Shown here piece by piece: positions 47,797 to 56,645 of a stretch of 64,000 bases of DNA. The notes below the pieces were generated by a model, which saw only the letters and a program-made list of their open reading frames with translations, was not told the DNA's origin and did no database searches. The DNA lies in NCBI RefSeq assembly GCF_002002725.1, contig NZ_MUNW01000064.1:1-64000 (forward strand), read 5' to 3'. Position 1 is the stretch's first letter. Each line of letters opens with the position of its first letter. Position numbers and translations under genes: made by a program. The DNA is from Sinorhizobium sp. A49 (GTDB taxonomy: Bacteria > Pseudomonadota > Alphaproteobacteria > Rhizobiales > Rhizobiaceae).

Positions 47797-47824
47797 TATC
47801 ATTCAATTGTTTGTTTGAATGATA
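47797..47824. promoter_or_regulatory. Putative ArsR operator, 10-bp inverted repeat
   Basis: TATCATTCAA and TTGAATGATA form perfect arms around TTGTTTGT. The site starts 27 bp upstream of the ArsR-rhodanese gene and ends 91 bp upstream of the DUF2938 gene. Size and AT-rich arms fit ArsR operators, so it should control both genes. Confidence 0.7.
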
Positions 47825-47914
47825 TTTCGACCTGCTGCGGATGGCAGATCGAACTTCCGCGCGCGTGCAATCTGTCGAAGTGCGGCTACATCTATGATGT
47901 GAAGGGATAAGGGC

Positions 47915-48409
47915 ATGGAAACGGATCTGGTGTTGCGAGCCATCCTCATCGGGATCGGCGCGACTGCGGTGATGGATCTCTGGGCAATGGCTCTGAAGCA
48001 TTCTCTCGGCATACCGTCTTTGGATTACGCCATGGTCGGCCGCTGGATCGGGCATTTTCCGCAAGGTCGCTTCCTGCACCCGCGCATCGGAGCGGCCGCA
48101 CCTGTTCCTTGCGAACGCCCGATCGGCTGGACTGCCCATTATGCCATCGGCATTGTCTTCGCTGGCCTTCTTCTACTGATCTGGGGCCAGGACTGGACGA
48201 TGCGGCCGACGCTTGCCCCGGCGCTGATTGTCGGCCTTGCGACCGTGGCCGCGCCGTTCTTCCTGATGCAGCCGGGCATGGGCGCCGGAATTGCCGCCTC
48301 GAAAACGCCGAACCCGAACATTGCGCGGCTGCGCAGCCTGGCTACGCATGCCGTCTTCGGCTTGGGGCTCTATCTGTCGGGCTTGCTTCTAGCGGTCGTC
48401 TGGCCGTGA
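47915..48409 (+). CDS. DUF2938 membrane protein
   Basis: 164 residues. Four hydrophobic helices (VLRAILIGIGATAVMDLWAM, AIGIVFAGLLLLIWG, APALIVGLATVAAPFFLM, ATHAVFGLGLYLSGLLLAVV) with the family's WIGHFPQGRF and MQPGMGAGIAASKTPNP blocks. Function unknown. Its head-to-head place beside an ArsR-rhodanese protein suggests a link to sulfur or thiol stress. Confidence 0.85.
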   Translation: METDLVLRAILIGIGATAVMDLWAMALKHSLGIPSLDYAMVGRWIGHFPQGRFLHPRIGAAAPVPCERPIGWTAHYAIGIVFAGLLLLIWGQDWTMRPTLAPALIVGLATVAAPFFLMQPGMGAGIAASKTPNPNIARLRSLATHAVFGLGLYLSGLLLAVVWP

Positions 48410-48469
48410 ACCAGCCATGACTTCCCCCCGCGAAGGTGGCAATGGACGAATTGTGACTCGGCGGGAAAT

Positions 48470-49174
48470 CTAGAGGACGGCTTCTAGCTCGGTGATATCG
48501 GCCAGGCAATGGTCGGAGGCGGCAGCCAGCGACTGGCGCGAGCCGGTGCCCGTGAGCACTGCTACCGTCATGCCGACGCCGGCGTTGCGGCCCATGTGCA
48601 TGTCGTGATTGTTGTCGCCGACGACCACCACCTGCTGCGGATCGAGGCCCGTGGCGGCACAGAAGCCGAGCACCATGCCGGGCTCCGGCTTGACGCCATA
48701 GCCGCTGTCGTAGCCGGCGACGTAATGCAGATAGCCGTCGAAGCCGAAGCGCCGGGCCGTTTCGCGGATCGAGCGCTCGTTGTCGCTGGAGGCGACGCCG
48801 AGGCGATAGCCCTTGGCATGCAGGCCGGCGAAGAACGGGCCGAGATCGGTGACCGGCACCGCATACTCGGCCGAACGGGCAAACAACCCGTCAAGCAGCG
48901 TCGTCAGCGCTTCCACGGTAAAGGGCGCGCCGGCGGCGACGAAGCCGGAGGCGATCTCGACGGTATTGCCGGCGGCAAGCAGGCTGTCGGGCAGCACGTG
49001 GCCGGTGTCCGCATCCATGCCGCCTGCCTTGAGCAGCGTGCGGGCCAGGGCTTCGTCGCCCTTGGCGGCGATCTTCGCCAGCTCGTAATTCACCGGCACC
49101 CAGCTCTTGGCATAGTCGAGCAGCGTCCCGTCCTTGTCGAACAGGATGCCGGCGATGGCTGTCGGTGCGCTCAT
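48470..49174 (-). CDS. HAD-family phosphatase (phosphoglycolate-phosphatase-like)
   Basis: 234 residues from 49174. HAD motif I is FDKDGTLLDY; motif II, VASSDN; the motif III Lys lies in GVKPEPGM; and motif IV is VVVGDNNHDM. A helical cap domain sits between motifs I and II. Typical of Gph-like HAD enzymes; the substrate is not known. It is 25 bp downstream of waaA. Confidence 0.88.
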   Translation of the reverse strand: MSAPTAIAGILFDKDGTLLDYAKSWVPVNYELAKIAAKGDEALARTLLKAGGMDADTGHVLPDSLLAAGNTVEIASGFVAAGAPFTVEALTTLLDGLFARSAEYAVPVTDLGPFFAGLHAKGYRLGVASSDNERSIRETARRFGFDGYLHYVAGYDSGYGVKPEPGMVLGFCAATGLDPQQVVVVGDNNHDMHMGRNAGVGMTVAVLTGTGSRQSLAAASDHCLADITELEAVL

Positions 49175-49199
49175 GGTGATTTTCCGTCTCCCGGGGCGG

Positions 49200-50513
49200 T
49201 CAGAGGTCGTTGCGGGGTTCGAGCCGCGCCTTGACGACGAGCGGATTGATATAGGGCTCAAGACCCTTCATCGTCGCCGACAGCGCTCCGCGCATCTCTT
49301 GCACGGTTTCAAGGCCGGCATCGATCATCGAGCGACGCATGTCGTCGTTGGCAAGCAGATAGTTGACGCCCTTGGCCAACATCTCGACATCGCGGACGAT
49401 CTTGGCACTGCCGTTCTTGGCGAGCATCTGGTAGGTCTCGCGGAAATTCTGGACGTTGCCACCGGAAAGAACGGCGCAGCCGAGCATGGCCGGCTCCAGC
49501 GGGTTCTGTCCGCCTTCGGCAAACAACGAGCGTCCGACGAAGGCCACTTCGGTCAGTCGCAGATAGAGCCCCATCTCACCGATCGTATCGCCGAGGAAGA
49601 TATCGACATCCGGTGTGAGCGGATCGCGGCGGGTGCGGCGCGCAACCTTCAATCCCTTGGCCGTCAGCGCCGCCTCGATCGCATCGCTGCGCTCGGGGTG
49701 CCGCGGCACGATGATCGTCAAGAGGCCGGTGCGCTCCTTCAGCGCCCGATGGACGACGCCGGCAGCCGCTTCTTCGCCGTCGAAGGTCGAGATCGCCGCC
49801 CAGGTTTTGCGCGCGCCGATCTGCTGGCTGTATTCCTTCAACGCTTGCGGATCGTGCGGCGGCGCGTCGGTATCGACCTTAAGGTTGCCAGAGACCATCA
49901 CCGGCAGGGCGCCCAGCGTTCGAAAACGCTCAGCGTCGACATCGGATTGAGCGATGACGAGCGCGAGGTTCTCAAACAGCGCGTCGGCCAGCGCCGGCCG
50001 TTTCTTCCAGCGTGCGAATGTGCGGTCGGAAAGCCGTCCATTGACCAGAACCTGCGGGATGTGGCGCCGCCCGAGTTCCAGGATCGTCATCGGCCAGATC
50101 TCGGATTCGGCGATGATCGCCAGATCCGGCTGCCAGTATTCGAGGAAGCGGTTGACCGCCGGTTTGAAATCGAGCGGCACGTATTGGTGAATGACCGCCG
50201 AGCCGAGACGCCCGGCCGCGACCCGCGCCGAGGTCGTCGTTCCGGTGGTCAGGACCACATTGATGCCGCGACGATGGATTTCCTTGATCAGCGGGATGAC
50301 CGCGTTGGTCTCGCCGACGCTTGCGGCATGAAACCAGACGAGCGGACCCTGCGGACGCGGCACGCTGGCATAGCCGTAGCGCTCGCGGCGACGGGCCGGG
50401 TCCTCCTTGCCCTTCGCGGCGCGCAGGGCAAGATAGGACCACACGAACGGATAGATCGCCGAACCGATCCAGCGATAGCTCGAAAGCGCCAGCCGCGCGC
50501 GAAAGCTGCTCAT
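49200..50513 (-). CDS. waaA: 3-deoxy-D-manno-octulosonic acid transferase (Kdo transferase)
   Basis: Transfers Kdo from CMP-Kdo to lipid IVA. 437 residues of GT family 30, with a membrane-anchoring N-terminus, then WFHAASVGETNAVIPLIKEI, TTGTTTSA, IAESEIWPMTI, VSGNLKVDT, and LGDTIGEMGLYL with SLFAEGGQNPLEPAMLG. All are family landmarks. Synonym kdtA. The next gene upstream, DUF4170, is 91 bp away. Confidence 0.96.
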   Translation of the reverse strand: MSSFRARLALSSYRWIGSAIYPFVWSYLALRAAKGKEDPARRRERYGYASVPRPQGPLVWFHAASVGETNAVIPLIKEIHRRGINVVLTTGTTTSARVAAGRLGSAVIHQYVPLDFKPAVNRFLEYWQPDLAIIAESEIWPMTILELGRRHIPQVLVNGRLSDRTFARWKKRPALADALFENLALVIAQSDVDAERFRTLGALPVMVSGNLKVDTDAPPHDPQALKEYSQQIGARKTWAAISTFDGEEAAAGVVHRALKERTGLLTIIVPRHPERSDAIEAALTAKGLKVARRTRRDPLTPDVDIFLGDTIGEMGLYLRLTEVAFVGRSLFAEGGQNPLEPAMLGCAVLSGGNVQNFRETYQMLAKNGSAKIVRDVEMLAKGVNYLLANDDMRRSMIDAGLETVQEMRGALSATMKGLEPYINPLVVKARLEPRNDL

Positions 50514-50604
50514 GGCTGCTGCCCCCCGCCCAATGGAAAGCTCGGGCGAAGGTCAGACGCAGCGGGCACGCAGGAACGCGCCACGCATGCCCTCGGCATC
50601 GGCA

Positions 50605-50841
50605 TCAATCGTTTTCCGGATCGAGCAGGCGATGCATATGAACGATGAAGTAACGCATATGCGCGTTGTCGACGGTCATCTGCGCCTTCGACTTCCAGGC
50701 AATGTGCGCGCTTTCGTAGTCAGGAAAAATGCCGACGATATCGAGCTTGTCCAGGTCACGGAAATGAACATCGGTGAGCGTGGTCAGTTCACCACCAAAG
50801 ACCAGATGCAGACGTTGTTTCTTCTCGGAGTCGTGAGCCAT
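50605..50841 (-). CDS. DUF4170 domain protein
   Basis: 78 residues with RLHLVFGGELTTLTDVHFRD, then VGIFPDYESAHIAWKSKAQ and YFIVHMHRLLDP. A small soluble protein of the DUF4170 family found beside waaA in alphaproteobacteria. Function unknown. Confidence 0.87.
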   Translation of the reverse strand: MAHDSEKKQRLHLVFGGELTTLTDVHFRDLDKLDIVGIFPDYESAHIAWKSKAQMTVDNAHMRYFIVHMHRLLDPEND

Positions 50842-50899
50842 CGGAATTCCATTTTCTTATAGGGTATGGGCGTTGGTTTGCGGCATTCGGCCCGAAAGG

Positions 50900-51715
50900 T
50901 CAATGGCCCTCAAGGGTCCTGGACGCGGCAAGCAATCCCGGCAGCGCCGCCTTCGATGCCGCGCAAAGAAGGCCATGAACGACATTGGGGCGATTGTAGG
51001 ACAGGGCCTGAGATTCAAGCGTATTGAGCCCCCCGCCTGCCCTTTCGAGGATGAGATCGGCGGCGGCGAGATCCCAGTCATGGGAGTTCTTCTTGACCAC
51101 GGTGCCGTCGATCCGGCCATCGGCAACCATTGCCAGCCGGTAGGCGAGCGACGGTACATGCGGCACCCGAACGATCCCGTTGCGGTAGGAAGGCGCCAGG
51201 CTCGAAACGATGTCTTCGGCGACCGCCACATGCAGGGCCTCGCCGTCGTTAACGTCGCGCACCCGGATGCCCGTGCCGTTCTTCAGCGCCGGTCCATCCA
51301 CTGTTGCCTGAAAGATCTCGTCGAGCGCCGGCGCATAGAGAACGCCGGCAACGGGTTGACCCCGGTGGATGACAGCGACACTCACGCACCAGAGATCCTT
51401 GCCTGCAATGAAAGCCCGCGTGCCGTCGATAGGATCGACAACGAAGACGGTTTCACAGGACAGGCGGCTCTGATCGTCGTCGGTCTCTTCCGAGAGCCAG
51501 CCGTAGTTCGGACGGGCGAGAAGCAGACGTTCCTTCAAAATGTCGTTGGCGGCGATATCGGCTTCGCTGACCGGAGAACGCCCCTCGTTCTTCCAGCGCA
51601 CATCGGGCTTGTTGCGGAAGTAGCGCAGCGCGGTTTCGCCGGCGGCGACCGCGGCGGAAAGGATCAGATCCAGATCCTCCTTCCACGTCGCGATCGATGG
51701 TGCTTTGTCAGACAT
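50900..51715 (-). CDS. Inositol-monophosphatase-family phosphatase (CysQ-like)
   Basis: 271 residues of the Li+-sensitive, Mg2+-dependent phosphatase family. Metal-binding blocks are WLSEETDD (73-80), VVDPIDGTRAFI (93-103) and HDWDLAAADLIL near the C-terminus. Often annotated as 3'(2'),5'-bisphosphate nucleotidase, cysQ; inositol monophosphatase is the alternative. It lies between DUF4170 and pmbA, a conserved arrangement. Confidence 0.88.
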   Translation of the reverse strand: MSDKAPSIATWKEDLDLILSAAVAAGETALRYFRNKPDVRWKNEGRSPVSEADIAANDILKERLLLARPNYGWLSEETDDDQSRLSCETVFVVDPIDGTRAFIAGKDLWCVSVAVIHRGQPVAGVLYAPALDEIFQATVDGPALKNGTGIRVRDVNDGEALHVAVAEDIVSSLAPSYRNGIVRVPHVPSLAYRLAMVADGRIDGTVVKKNSHDWDLAAADLILERAGGGLNTLESQALSYNRPNVVHGLLCAASKAALPGLLAASRTLEGH

Positions 51716-51776
51716 TCAAATCCTCTTGCGTCGGCGCATGGCCGTACGCTTTTGTCATGGCATTGACGCTCGCAGC

Positions 51777-53123
51777 TTACAGACCGGCGAGCGTCATGCC
51801 TTCGATGGCGAGCGTCGGCGCGGCGACGCCGAACTTTCTGTCGATGTCGTCGGCCGGCGTGATCGCCATGAACATCTGCTTGAGGTTCGACGCGATCGTG
51901 ACCTCAGATACGGCAAAGGTCAGCTCGCCATTCTCGATCCAGAAGCCCGAGGCGCCGCGGCTGTATTCGCCGGTCACCATGTTGACGCCCTGGCCGATAA
52001 GCTCGGTCACGTAGAAACCGGTTCCCACGCTGCGGATCAGGTCTTCGCGCGAAACAGAGCCGGGCTCGAGCGCTAGGTTGGTCGAGGACGGATTGACGGT
52101 CGGGCCGCCGCGCACACCGCGGCCGTTGGTCTCAAGGCCGAGTTCGCGGGCAGCCGAGGTCGACAGGAACCAATGGTTCAACACGCCGTCCTCGACCATC
52201 GTCAACTTTGCGCCGCTCACGCCTTCGCCATCGAACGGGCGCGACGACGAGCCTCGCACGATCAAGGGATCGTCGGTCACCGACAGACCGGCCTTCATGA
52301 TCTGCTTGCCCATCATGTCGCGCAGGAAGCTGGTCTTGCGCGCAACGGATGCCCCGTTGATGGCGCCGGCGAGATGGCCGACGAAACCGCGCGCCATGCG
52401 CGGGTCGAAGACAACGGTGACGTTCTTGGCGGTCGGCACCTGGCGAGGGTTGATGCGCGCGACCGCGCGCTCGCCGGCAACCCGGCCGATGTCATCGGCC
52501 GCACGCAGCTCGTCGAAATAGATGCGGCTGTCGTAATCGTAGTCGCGCTCCATCTTGGTGCCCTCGCCGGCAATTGCGCTGACCGAGCGACCGAAGCGGG
52601 TGGCCATGTAGGAACCGGAGAAACCCTGCGAGGTTACAAGCACCAGACCGCCCATGCCGGCCGACGCACCCGCGCCACTGGAATTGGTAACACCAGACAC
52701 CGCCAGCGCCGCTTCCTCGGCGGCCAGTGCCGCTTCCGTCAAGGCATCCGTCGAAACCTCGCGATTGTCGAAGAGTTCGAGATCCGGGTAGGAATTCGCC
52801 AGGCGATCCGGGTCGGCAAGCGAAGCGAAGGGATCCTCCGGCGAGGCCTTGGCCATCGCCACCGCCCGCTCGGCGAGCACCTTCAGATCGAAACCGGGAT
52901 TGGCCGATACGCTGGCGACGCGATTGCCGACAAAGACGCGCAGCGAGAAGTCGTCGCTCTCGGATGCCTCCGTCGCTTCGACCTTGCCGAGGCGAACCGA
53001 GACGGAACGGGAGCGGCCGCGAACGACGACGGCGTCGGCTGCGTCGGCGCCTGCCTTGCGGGCAAGGTCCACCAGTTCGGCGGCGCGTCTTTCGAGGGAG
53101 GCGGAATCGATCGTTTCTGACAT
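51777..53123 (-). CDS. pmbA: TldD/PmbA-family protease, PmbA (TldE) subunit
   Basis: 448 residues from 53123. The TldD/E layout is clear: N-terminal RGRSRSVSVRLGKVEATEAS, middle VVFDPRMARGFVGHLAGAIN and the C-terminal GVRGGPTVNPSSTNLALEPG. PmbA lacks the HExxxH zinc motif of its partner TldD, and none is seen here. The pair works in peptide maturation or turnover; a tldD gene is not in this window. Confidence 0.93.
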   Translation of the reverse strand: MSETIDSASLERRAAELVDLARKAGADAADAVVVRGRSRSVSVRLGKVEATEASESDDFSLRVFVGNRVASVSANPGFDLKVLAERAVAMAKASPEDPFASLADPDRLANSYPDLELFDNREVSTDALTEAALAAEEAALAVSGVTNSSGAGASAGMGGLVLVTSQGFSGSYMATRFGRSVSAIAGEGTKMERDYDYDSRIYFDELRAADDIGRVAGERAVARINPRQVPTAKNVTVVFDPRMARGFVGHLAGAINGASVARKTSFLRDMMGKQIMKAGLSVTDDPLIVRGSSSRPFDGEGVSGAKLTMVEDGVLNHWFLSTSAARELGLETNGRGVRGGPTVNPSSTNLALEPGSVSREDLIRSVGTGFYVTELIGQGVNMVTGEYSRGASGFWIENGELTFAVSEVTIASNLKQMFMAITPADDIDRKFGVAAPTLAIEGMTLAGL

Positions 53124-53273
53124 GATGTGGCCTTTCATTCCTGCCCCATTTATTGTGCACTGGAGCATGCATCAAGGGCATTGGCATGATTCCCGCCCAT
53201 ACACCGTAATGTTACTCCCGCCGAAACCTCCGTCTGCCCGAGGCAGGACGAAGCAATATCGAAAGCCGCGCGC

Positions 53274-55109
53274 ATGACGACGACCCCGATCATCTACTCC
53301 CAGGCGTTAATACTGCTCGGGGGCGCAGTCATCGCGGCACCGCTGTTCAAACGGCTCGGGCTCGGCACGATCCTCGGCTATCTCACGGCTGGGATCCTGA
53401 TCGGCCCAGTTGCCAAGGGCATCACCGACGGCGAAGAGATCCTGCACGGCTCCGAACTCGGAGTCGTTTTCCTGCTCTTCATCATCGGGCTGGAACTGAA
53501 ACCATCGCGACTTTGGCAGATGCGGCGCGACATCTTCGGTCTCGGCACGGCGCAAGTCCTCATCACCGGCGTGGTCCTGTCCTACGGGATCGCCCTGACC
53601 GGACTGCTCGATCATGCCGGAAGCATCGTCGCCGGTTTCGGCCTGGCGCTGTCGTCCACGGCCTTTGCCATGCAGATTCTCGATGAGGGCAACGACCGCA
53701 ATACGCGCTTCGGCCAACGCGCCTTCTCGATCCTTTTGCTGCAGGATCTGGCGATCGTCCCGCTGCTTGCGCTGATCCCGCTTCTGGCGGCACAGGCGCC
53801 GGAAGATACGACGCCGCCGCTCGAGGATTTTGCCATTGCGATCACCGCAGTTGCGATCCTGGTCGCCGCCGGCCGCTATCTGCTCAACCCACTGTTCCAG
53901 ATCATCGCCCGCACCGGCGCGCGCGACGTGATGATAGCCGCAGCGCTTCTGGTGGTCATGGGGGCCGCAACTCTGATGCAGATGGCCGGCCTTTCCATGG
54001 CCATGGGCGCCTTCCTTGCCGGCGTTCTCCTGGCAGAATCGTCCTATCGCCATGAGCTCGAGGCCGATATCGAGCCCTTTCGCGGCATCCTGCAGGCGCT
54101 GTTCTTCATGGCCGTGGGCCTGTCGCTGCAACTCGACGTCATCATCGACAACTACCTGGTGATCATTGTCGCCGTGCCGCTGTTGATGCTGGTGAAGAGC
54201 TTCATTCTCTACTGGATTTGCCGACTGGCCGGCTCGCACCACAACGACGCGGTGCGCGTCAGCCTGCTTCTGCCGCAGGGCGGTGAATTCGGCTTCGTGC
54301 TGTTTACCGCTGCAGCGGTCGCCGGCGTCTTCTCGACCGGCAGCGCTTCTCTGCTCGTCGCTATCGTGACGTTGTCGATGGCGCTGACCCCGATCGCCTC
54401 CATGCTTGCCCCTCGGCTGATGCGTGAGCAGGACGAACTGGTCGACGAGATGGACGAGGACTTCGAAGGAGCCGACGCCGATGTGCTGATGATCGGCTTT
54501 TCCCGCTTCGGCCAGATCGCCGCGCAGATCCTGCTGGCCGGCGGCCGCGACGTGACGATCATCGACCACTCCGCCGCCCGTGTTCGCCAGGCGGCAACTT
54601 TCGGATTCCGGATCTATTTCGGCGATGGCAACCGGCTCGATGTGCTGCGCGCCGCCGGCATCGAACGCGCCAAGCTCATCGCCATCTGCACGCAGAAGAA
54701 GGAAACCACCGACCGGATCGTCGATCTGGTGCAGGCCGAATATCCTGATGCCCGGATCTTCGCCCGCTCCTACGATCGGCTGCACACGCTTGAACTCAGA
54801 GCAAAGGGCGTCGACTACGAATTGCGCGAGACCTTCGAGTCCGGTCTGCTCTTCGGTCGCAAGACGCTGGAGGCGCTGGGTGTGGGCAACGACGAGGCGC
54901 TCGCGATCATGGACGATATCCGCAAGCGCGACGAGGCTCGTCTCGTTCTGCAGGAGGCCGAAGGCATTACCGCCGGCCGCGACATGCTGCATTCGCAACC
55001 CGTGCGGCCCGAGCCACTGGTCAAGCCCAAGCGCGACGTCGATCATTCCTCGGAAACCGGGGACAGCATCCTGCCGGGGCTACCGGCCGATGCGCGGGAA
55101 AGCGCTTGA
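53274..55109 (+). CDS. CPA2 cation:proton antiporter with TrkA-N domain (KefB/C-like)
   Basis: 611 residues. Eleven to twelve membrane helices in the first 385 residues (GTILGYLTAGILIGPVA, GVVFLLFIIGLEL, LALSSTAFAMQILDEG, MAMGAFLAGVLLAESSYRHE), then a TrkA-N nucleotide-binding domain (about 400-515) with VLMIGFSRFGQIAAQI. This is the glutathione-gated K+ efflux type by layout, though Na+/H+ exchange is possible. No ancillary kefF/G gene is beside it. Confidence 0.92.
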   Translation: MTTTPIIYSQALILLGGAVIAAPLFKRLGLGTILGYLTAGILIGPVAKGITDGEEILHGSELGVVFLLFIIGLELKPSRLWQMRRDIFGLGTAQVLITGVVLSYGIALTGLLDHAGSIVAGFGLALSSTAFAMQILDEGNDRNTRFGQRAFSILLLQDLAIVPLLALIPLLAAQAPEDTTPPLEDFAIAITAVAILVAAGRYLLNPLFQIIARTGARDVMIAAALLVVMGAATLMQMAGLSMAMGAFLAGVLLAESSYRHELEADIEPFRGILQALFFMAVGLSLQLDVIIDNYLVIIVAVPLLMLVKSFILYWICRLAGSHHNDAVRVSLLLPQGGEFGFVLFTAAAVAGVFSTGSASLLVAIVTLSMALTPIASMLAPRLMREQDELVDEMDEDFEGADADVLMIGFSRFGQIAAQILLAGGRDVTIIDHSAARVRQAATFGFRIYFGDGNRLDVLRAAGIERAKLIAICTQKKETTDRIVDLVQAEYPDARIFARSYDRLHTLELRAKGVDYELRETFESGLLFGRKTLEALGVGNDEALAIMDDIRKRDEARLVLQEAEGITAGRDMLHSQPVRPEPLVKPKRDVDHSSETGDSILPGLPADARESA

Positions 55110-55134
55110 TCAGCAGCAGCACCCGTCTGCGGCC

Positions 55135-56019
55135 TCACCCGGAGACGCTCACCACCTTCATTCGCTCTTCAAGCGTGCGCTTGAACTGATCCTTGATGCC
55201 AGCGGTCGCCGCCAGGATCTCTTTTGCGCGCAGAAAATCCATCACCCGGTAGCGGCCGACATCGGGCCGTAGCAGGATATCCGGCGCGCCCTCTTTCAGC
55301 TTCATCGCAATGATCGACTGCATCATCAGTTGGCTCGCCCCGAACAGGCTGTCGATGCGGCTCGGGATCGTCTTGCCGTCGCCATCAGGGCCGCCGACGA
55401 CGTCGACGCCGACGACGATCTCGGCAAGGCCGCGCAGATGATCGAAGGGAATTGGATTGTAGATACCGCCATCGATCATCACCCGTCCTTCGATCTTCAC
55501 CGGCATGAAGACCGCAGGCAGCGCCGCCGATGCGGCAAGAGCCTTCTGCAGGTCGCCCGTCTCGCAGACGTGCTCCGTCTGGCCGTAATAGTCGGTGACA
55601 ACGACCTTGAGCGGCACGTCCAATTGCGAAAACGTCGCAGGGATGCCTTCGGGCAGGAACGCCTTCAAGACGCGTTCGACGTTGAACTGACCAAAACGGA
55701 AACCGTTGGTCATCGCTTCCGACCAACTTGCCGGTCGCAACTGCCACAGGCGATTGACCACCTCGCGCCGGTGGCCAACCGTGGCAAGCGTGTGCTCGCG
55801 GATTTCTTTGCCGCTAACGCCCGCCGCCATGCCGGCACCCATGATGGCGCCGATCGACGAACCGGCGATGGCGACAGGGCGAATGCCCAACTCGTCGAAA
55901 GCCTCGATGACATGGATATGGGCGAGCCCGCGGGCACCGCCGCCACCGAGCGCCAGCGCGACCGACGGCTCGCTCGCGCTTGCCGGCGAAACATTCACGG
56001 TGGATACGTCCTGCTTCAT
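55135..56019 (-). CDS. Patatin-like phospholipase
   Basis: 294 residues with the complete patatin signature: oxyanion loop GGGGARGLAHI (25-35), the catalytic Ser55 in GSSIG, and the catalytic Asp in MIDGGIYNPIP. No signal peptide or membrane helix is visible, so it is cytoplasmic or secreted by a route not seen here. RssA-like proteins of this size are the closest match. Confidence 0.92.
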   Translation of the reverse strand: MKQDVSTVNVSPASASEPSVALALGGGGARGLAHIHVIEAFDELGIRPVAIAGSSIGAIMGAGMAAGVSGKEIREHTLATVGHRREVVNRLWQLRPASWSEAMTNGFRFGQFNVERVLKAFLPEGIPATFSQLDVPLKVVVTDYYGQTEHVCETGDLQKALAASAALPAVFMPVKIEGRVMIDGGIYNPIPFDHLRGLAEIVVGVDVVGGPDGDGKTIPSRIDSLFGASQLMMQSIIAMKLKEGAPDILLRPDVGRYRVMDFLRAKEILAATAGIKDQFKRTLEERMKVVSVSG

Positions 56020-56078
56020 CGACGTGCGCCCCAGTTCAATCGGCAGTCTAACTGTGCAAGCGAATCAAAAGTGTGACG

Positions 56079-56639
56079 TCAGGCGCCACGGAAGCGGTAG
56101 AAGTGCATGCGTGTGTCGCCGAAGACCCTGACGTCCAGTCGCTCGAAAACGGCTGTTGGCGCCGGCTGAACGTCTGCACGTTCCTCCAGCACCACCAAAG
56201 CATCAGGCACCAGCCAGTTGCCGAGAGCCGCCGATTCCAGCGCCTTTTCTCCCAGTCCCTTGGCATAGGGCGGGTCCGCAAAAACCAGGTGAAACGGCTC
56301 CATCGTGCCGACGGAACCGAGGCTGGTCGCATCCCTGCGGAAGACCTTGGCACGGCCCTGAAGGCCGAACGCCTCGATATTGTTCTGCAGGAGGCCCCTG
56401 CCCTCGACGCCCTGCTCGACGAAGAGCGCCTGGCGGCACCCCCGCGACAGGGCTTCGAGCCCGACGGCCCCGGTGCCGGCAAAAAGATCCAGCACACGGG
56501 TCCCATCGAGAGCCTCCGGATAGGAATGGCTCAGGATGTTGAACAGGCTCTCGCGCGTCCGATCGGTCGTCGGACGGATATCATTCGACTTGGGCGTGGC
56601 CAGACTGCGGCCACGGAACTCTCCGCCGACAATGCGCAC
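56079..56639 (-). CDS. rsmD: 16S rRNA (guanine(966)-N2)-methyltransferase
   Basis: 186 residues. N-terminal MRIVGGEFRGRSLATPK, RPTTDRTRESLFNIL, the SAM motif VLDLFAGTGAVGLEALSRG and the catalytic ADPPYAKGLG are standard for RsmD. It starts 6 bp after the pseudouridine synthase stop, so two RNA-modifying enzymes are likely made from one transcript. Confidence 0.96.
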   Translation of the reverse strand: MRIVGGEFRGRSLATPKSNDIRPTTDRTRESLFNILSHSYPEALDGTRVLDLFAGTGAVGLEALSRGCRQALFVEQGVEGRGLLQNNIEAFGLQGRAKVFRRDATSLGSVGTMEPFHLVFADPPYAKGLGEKALESAALGNWLVPDALVVLEERADVQPAPTAVFERLDVRVFGDTRMHFYRFRGA

Positions 56640-56645
56640 GACCGC

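Noticed and set aside
53307-55046. Minus-strand open frame antisense to the antiporter gene
   Set aside because: His/Asp/Gln-rich shadow; membrane helices and TrkA-N domain are on the plus strand.
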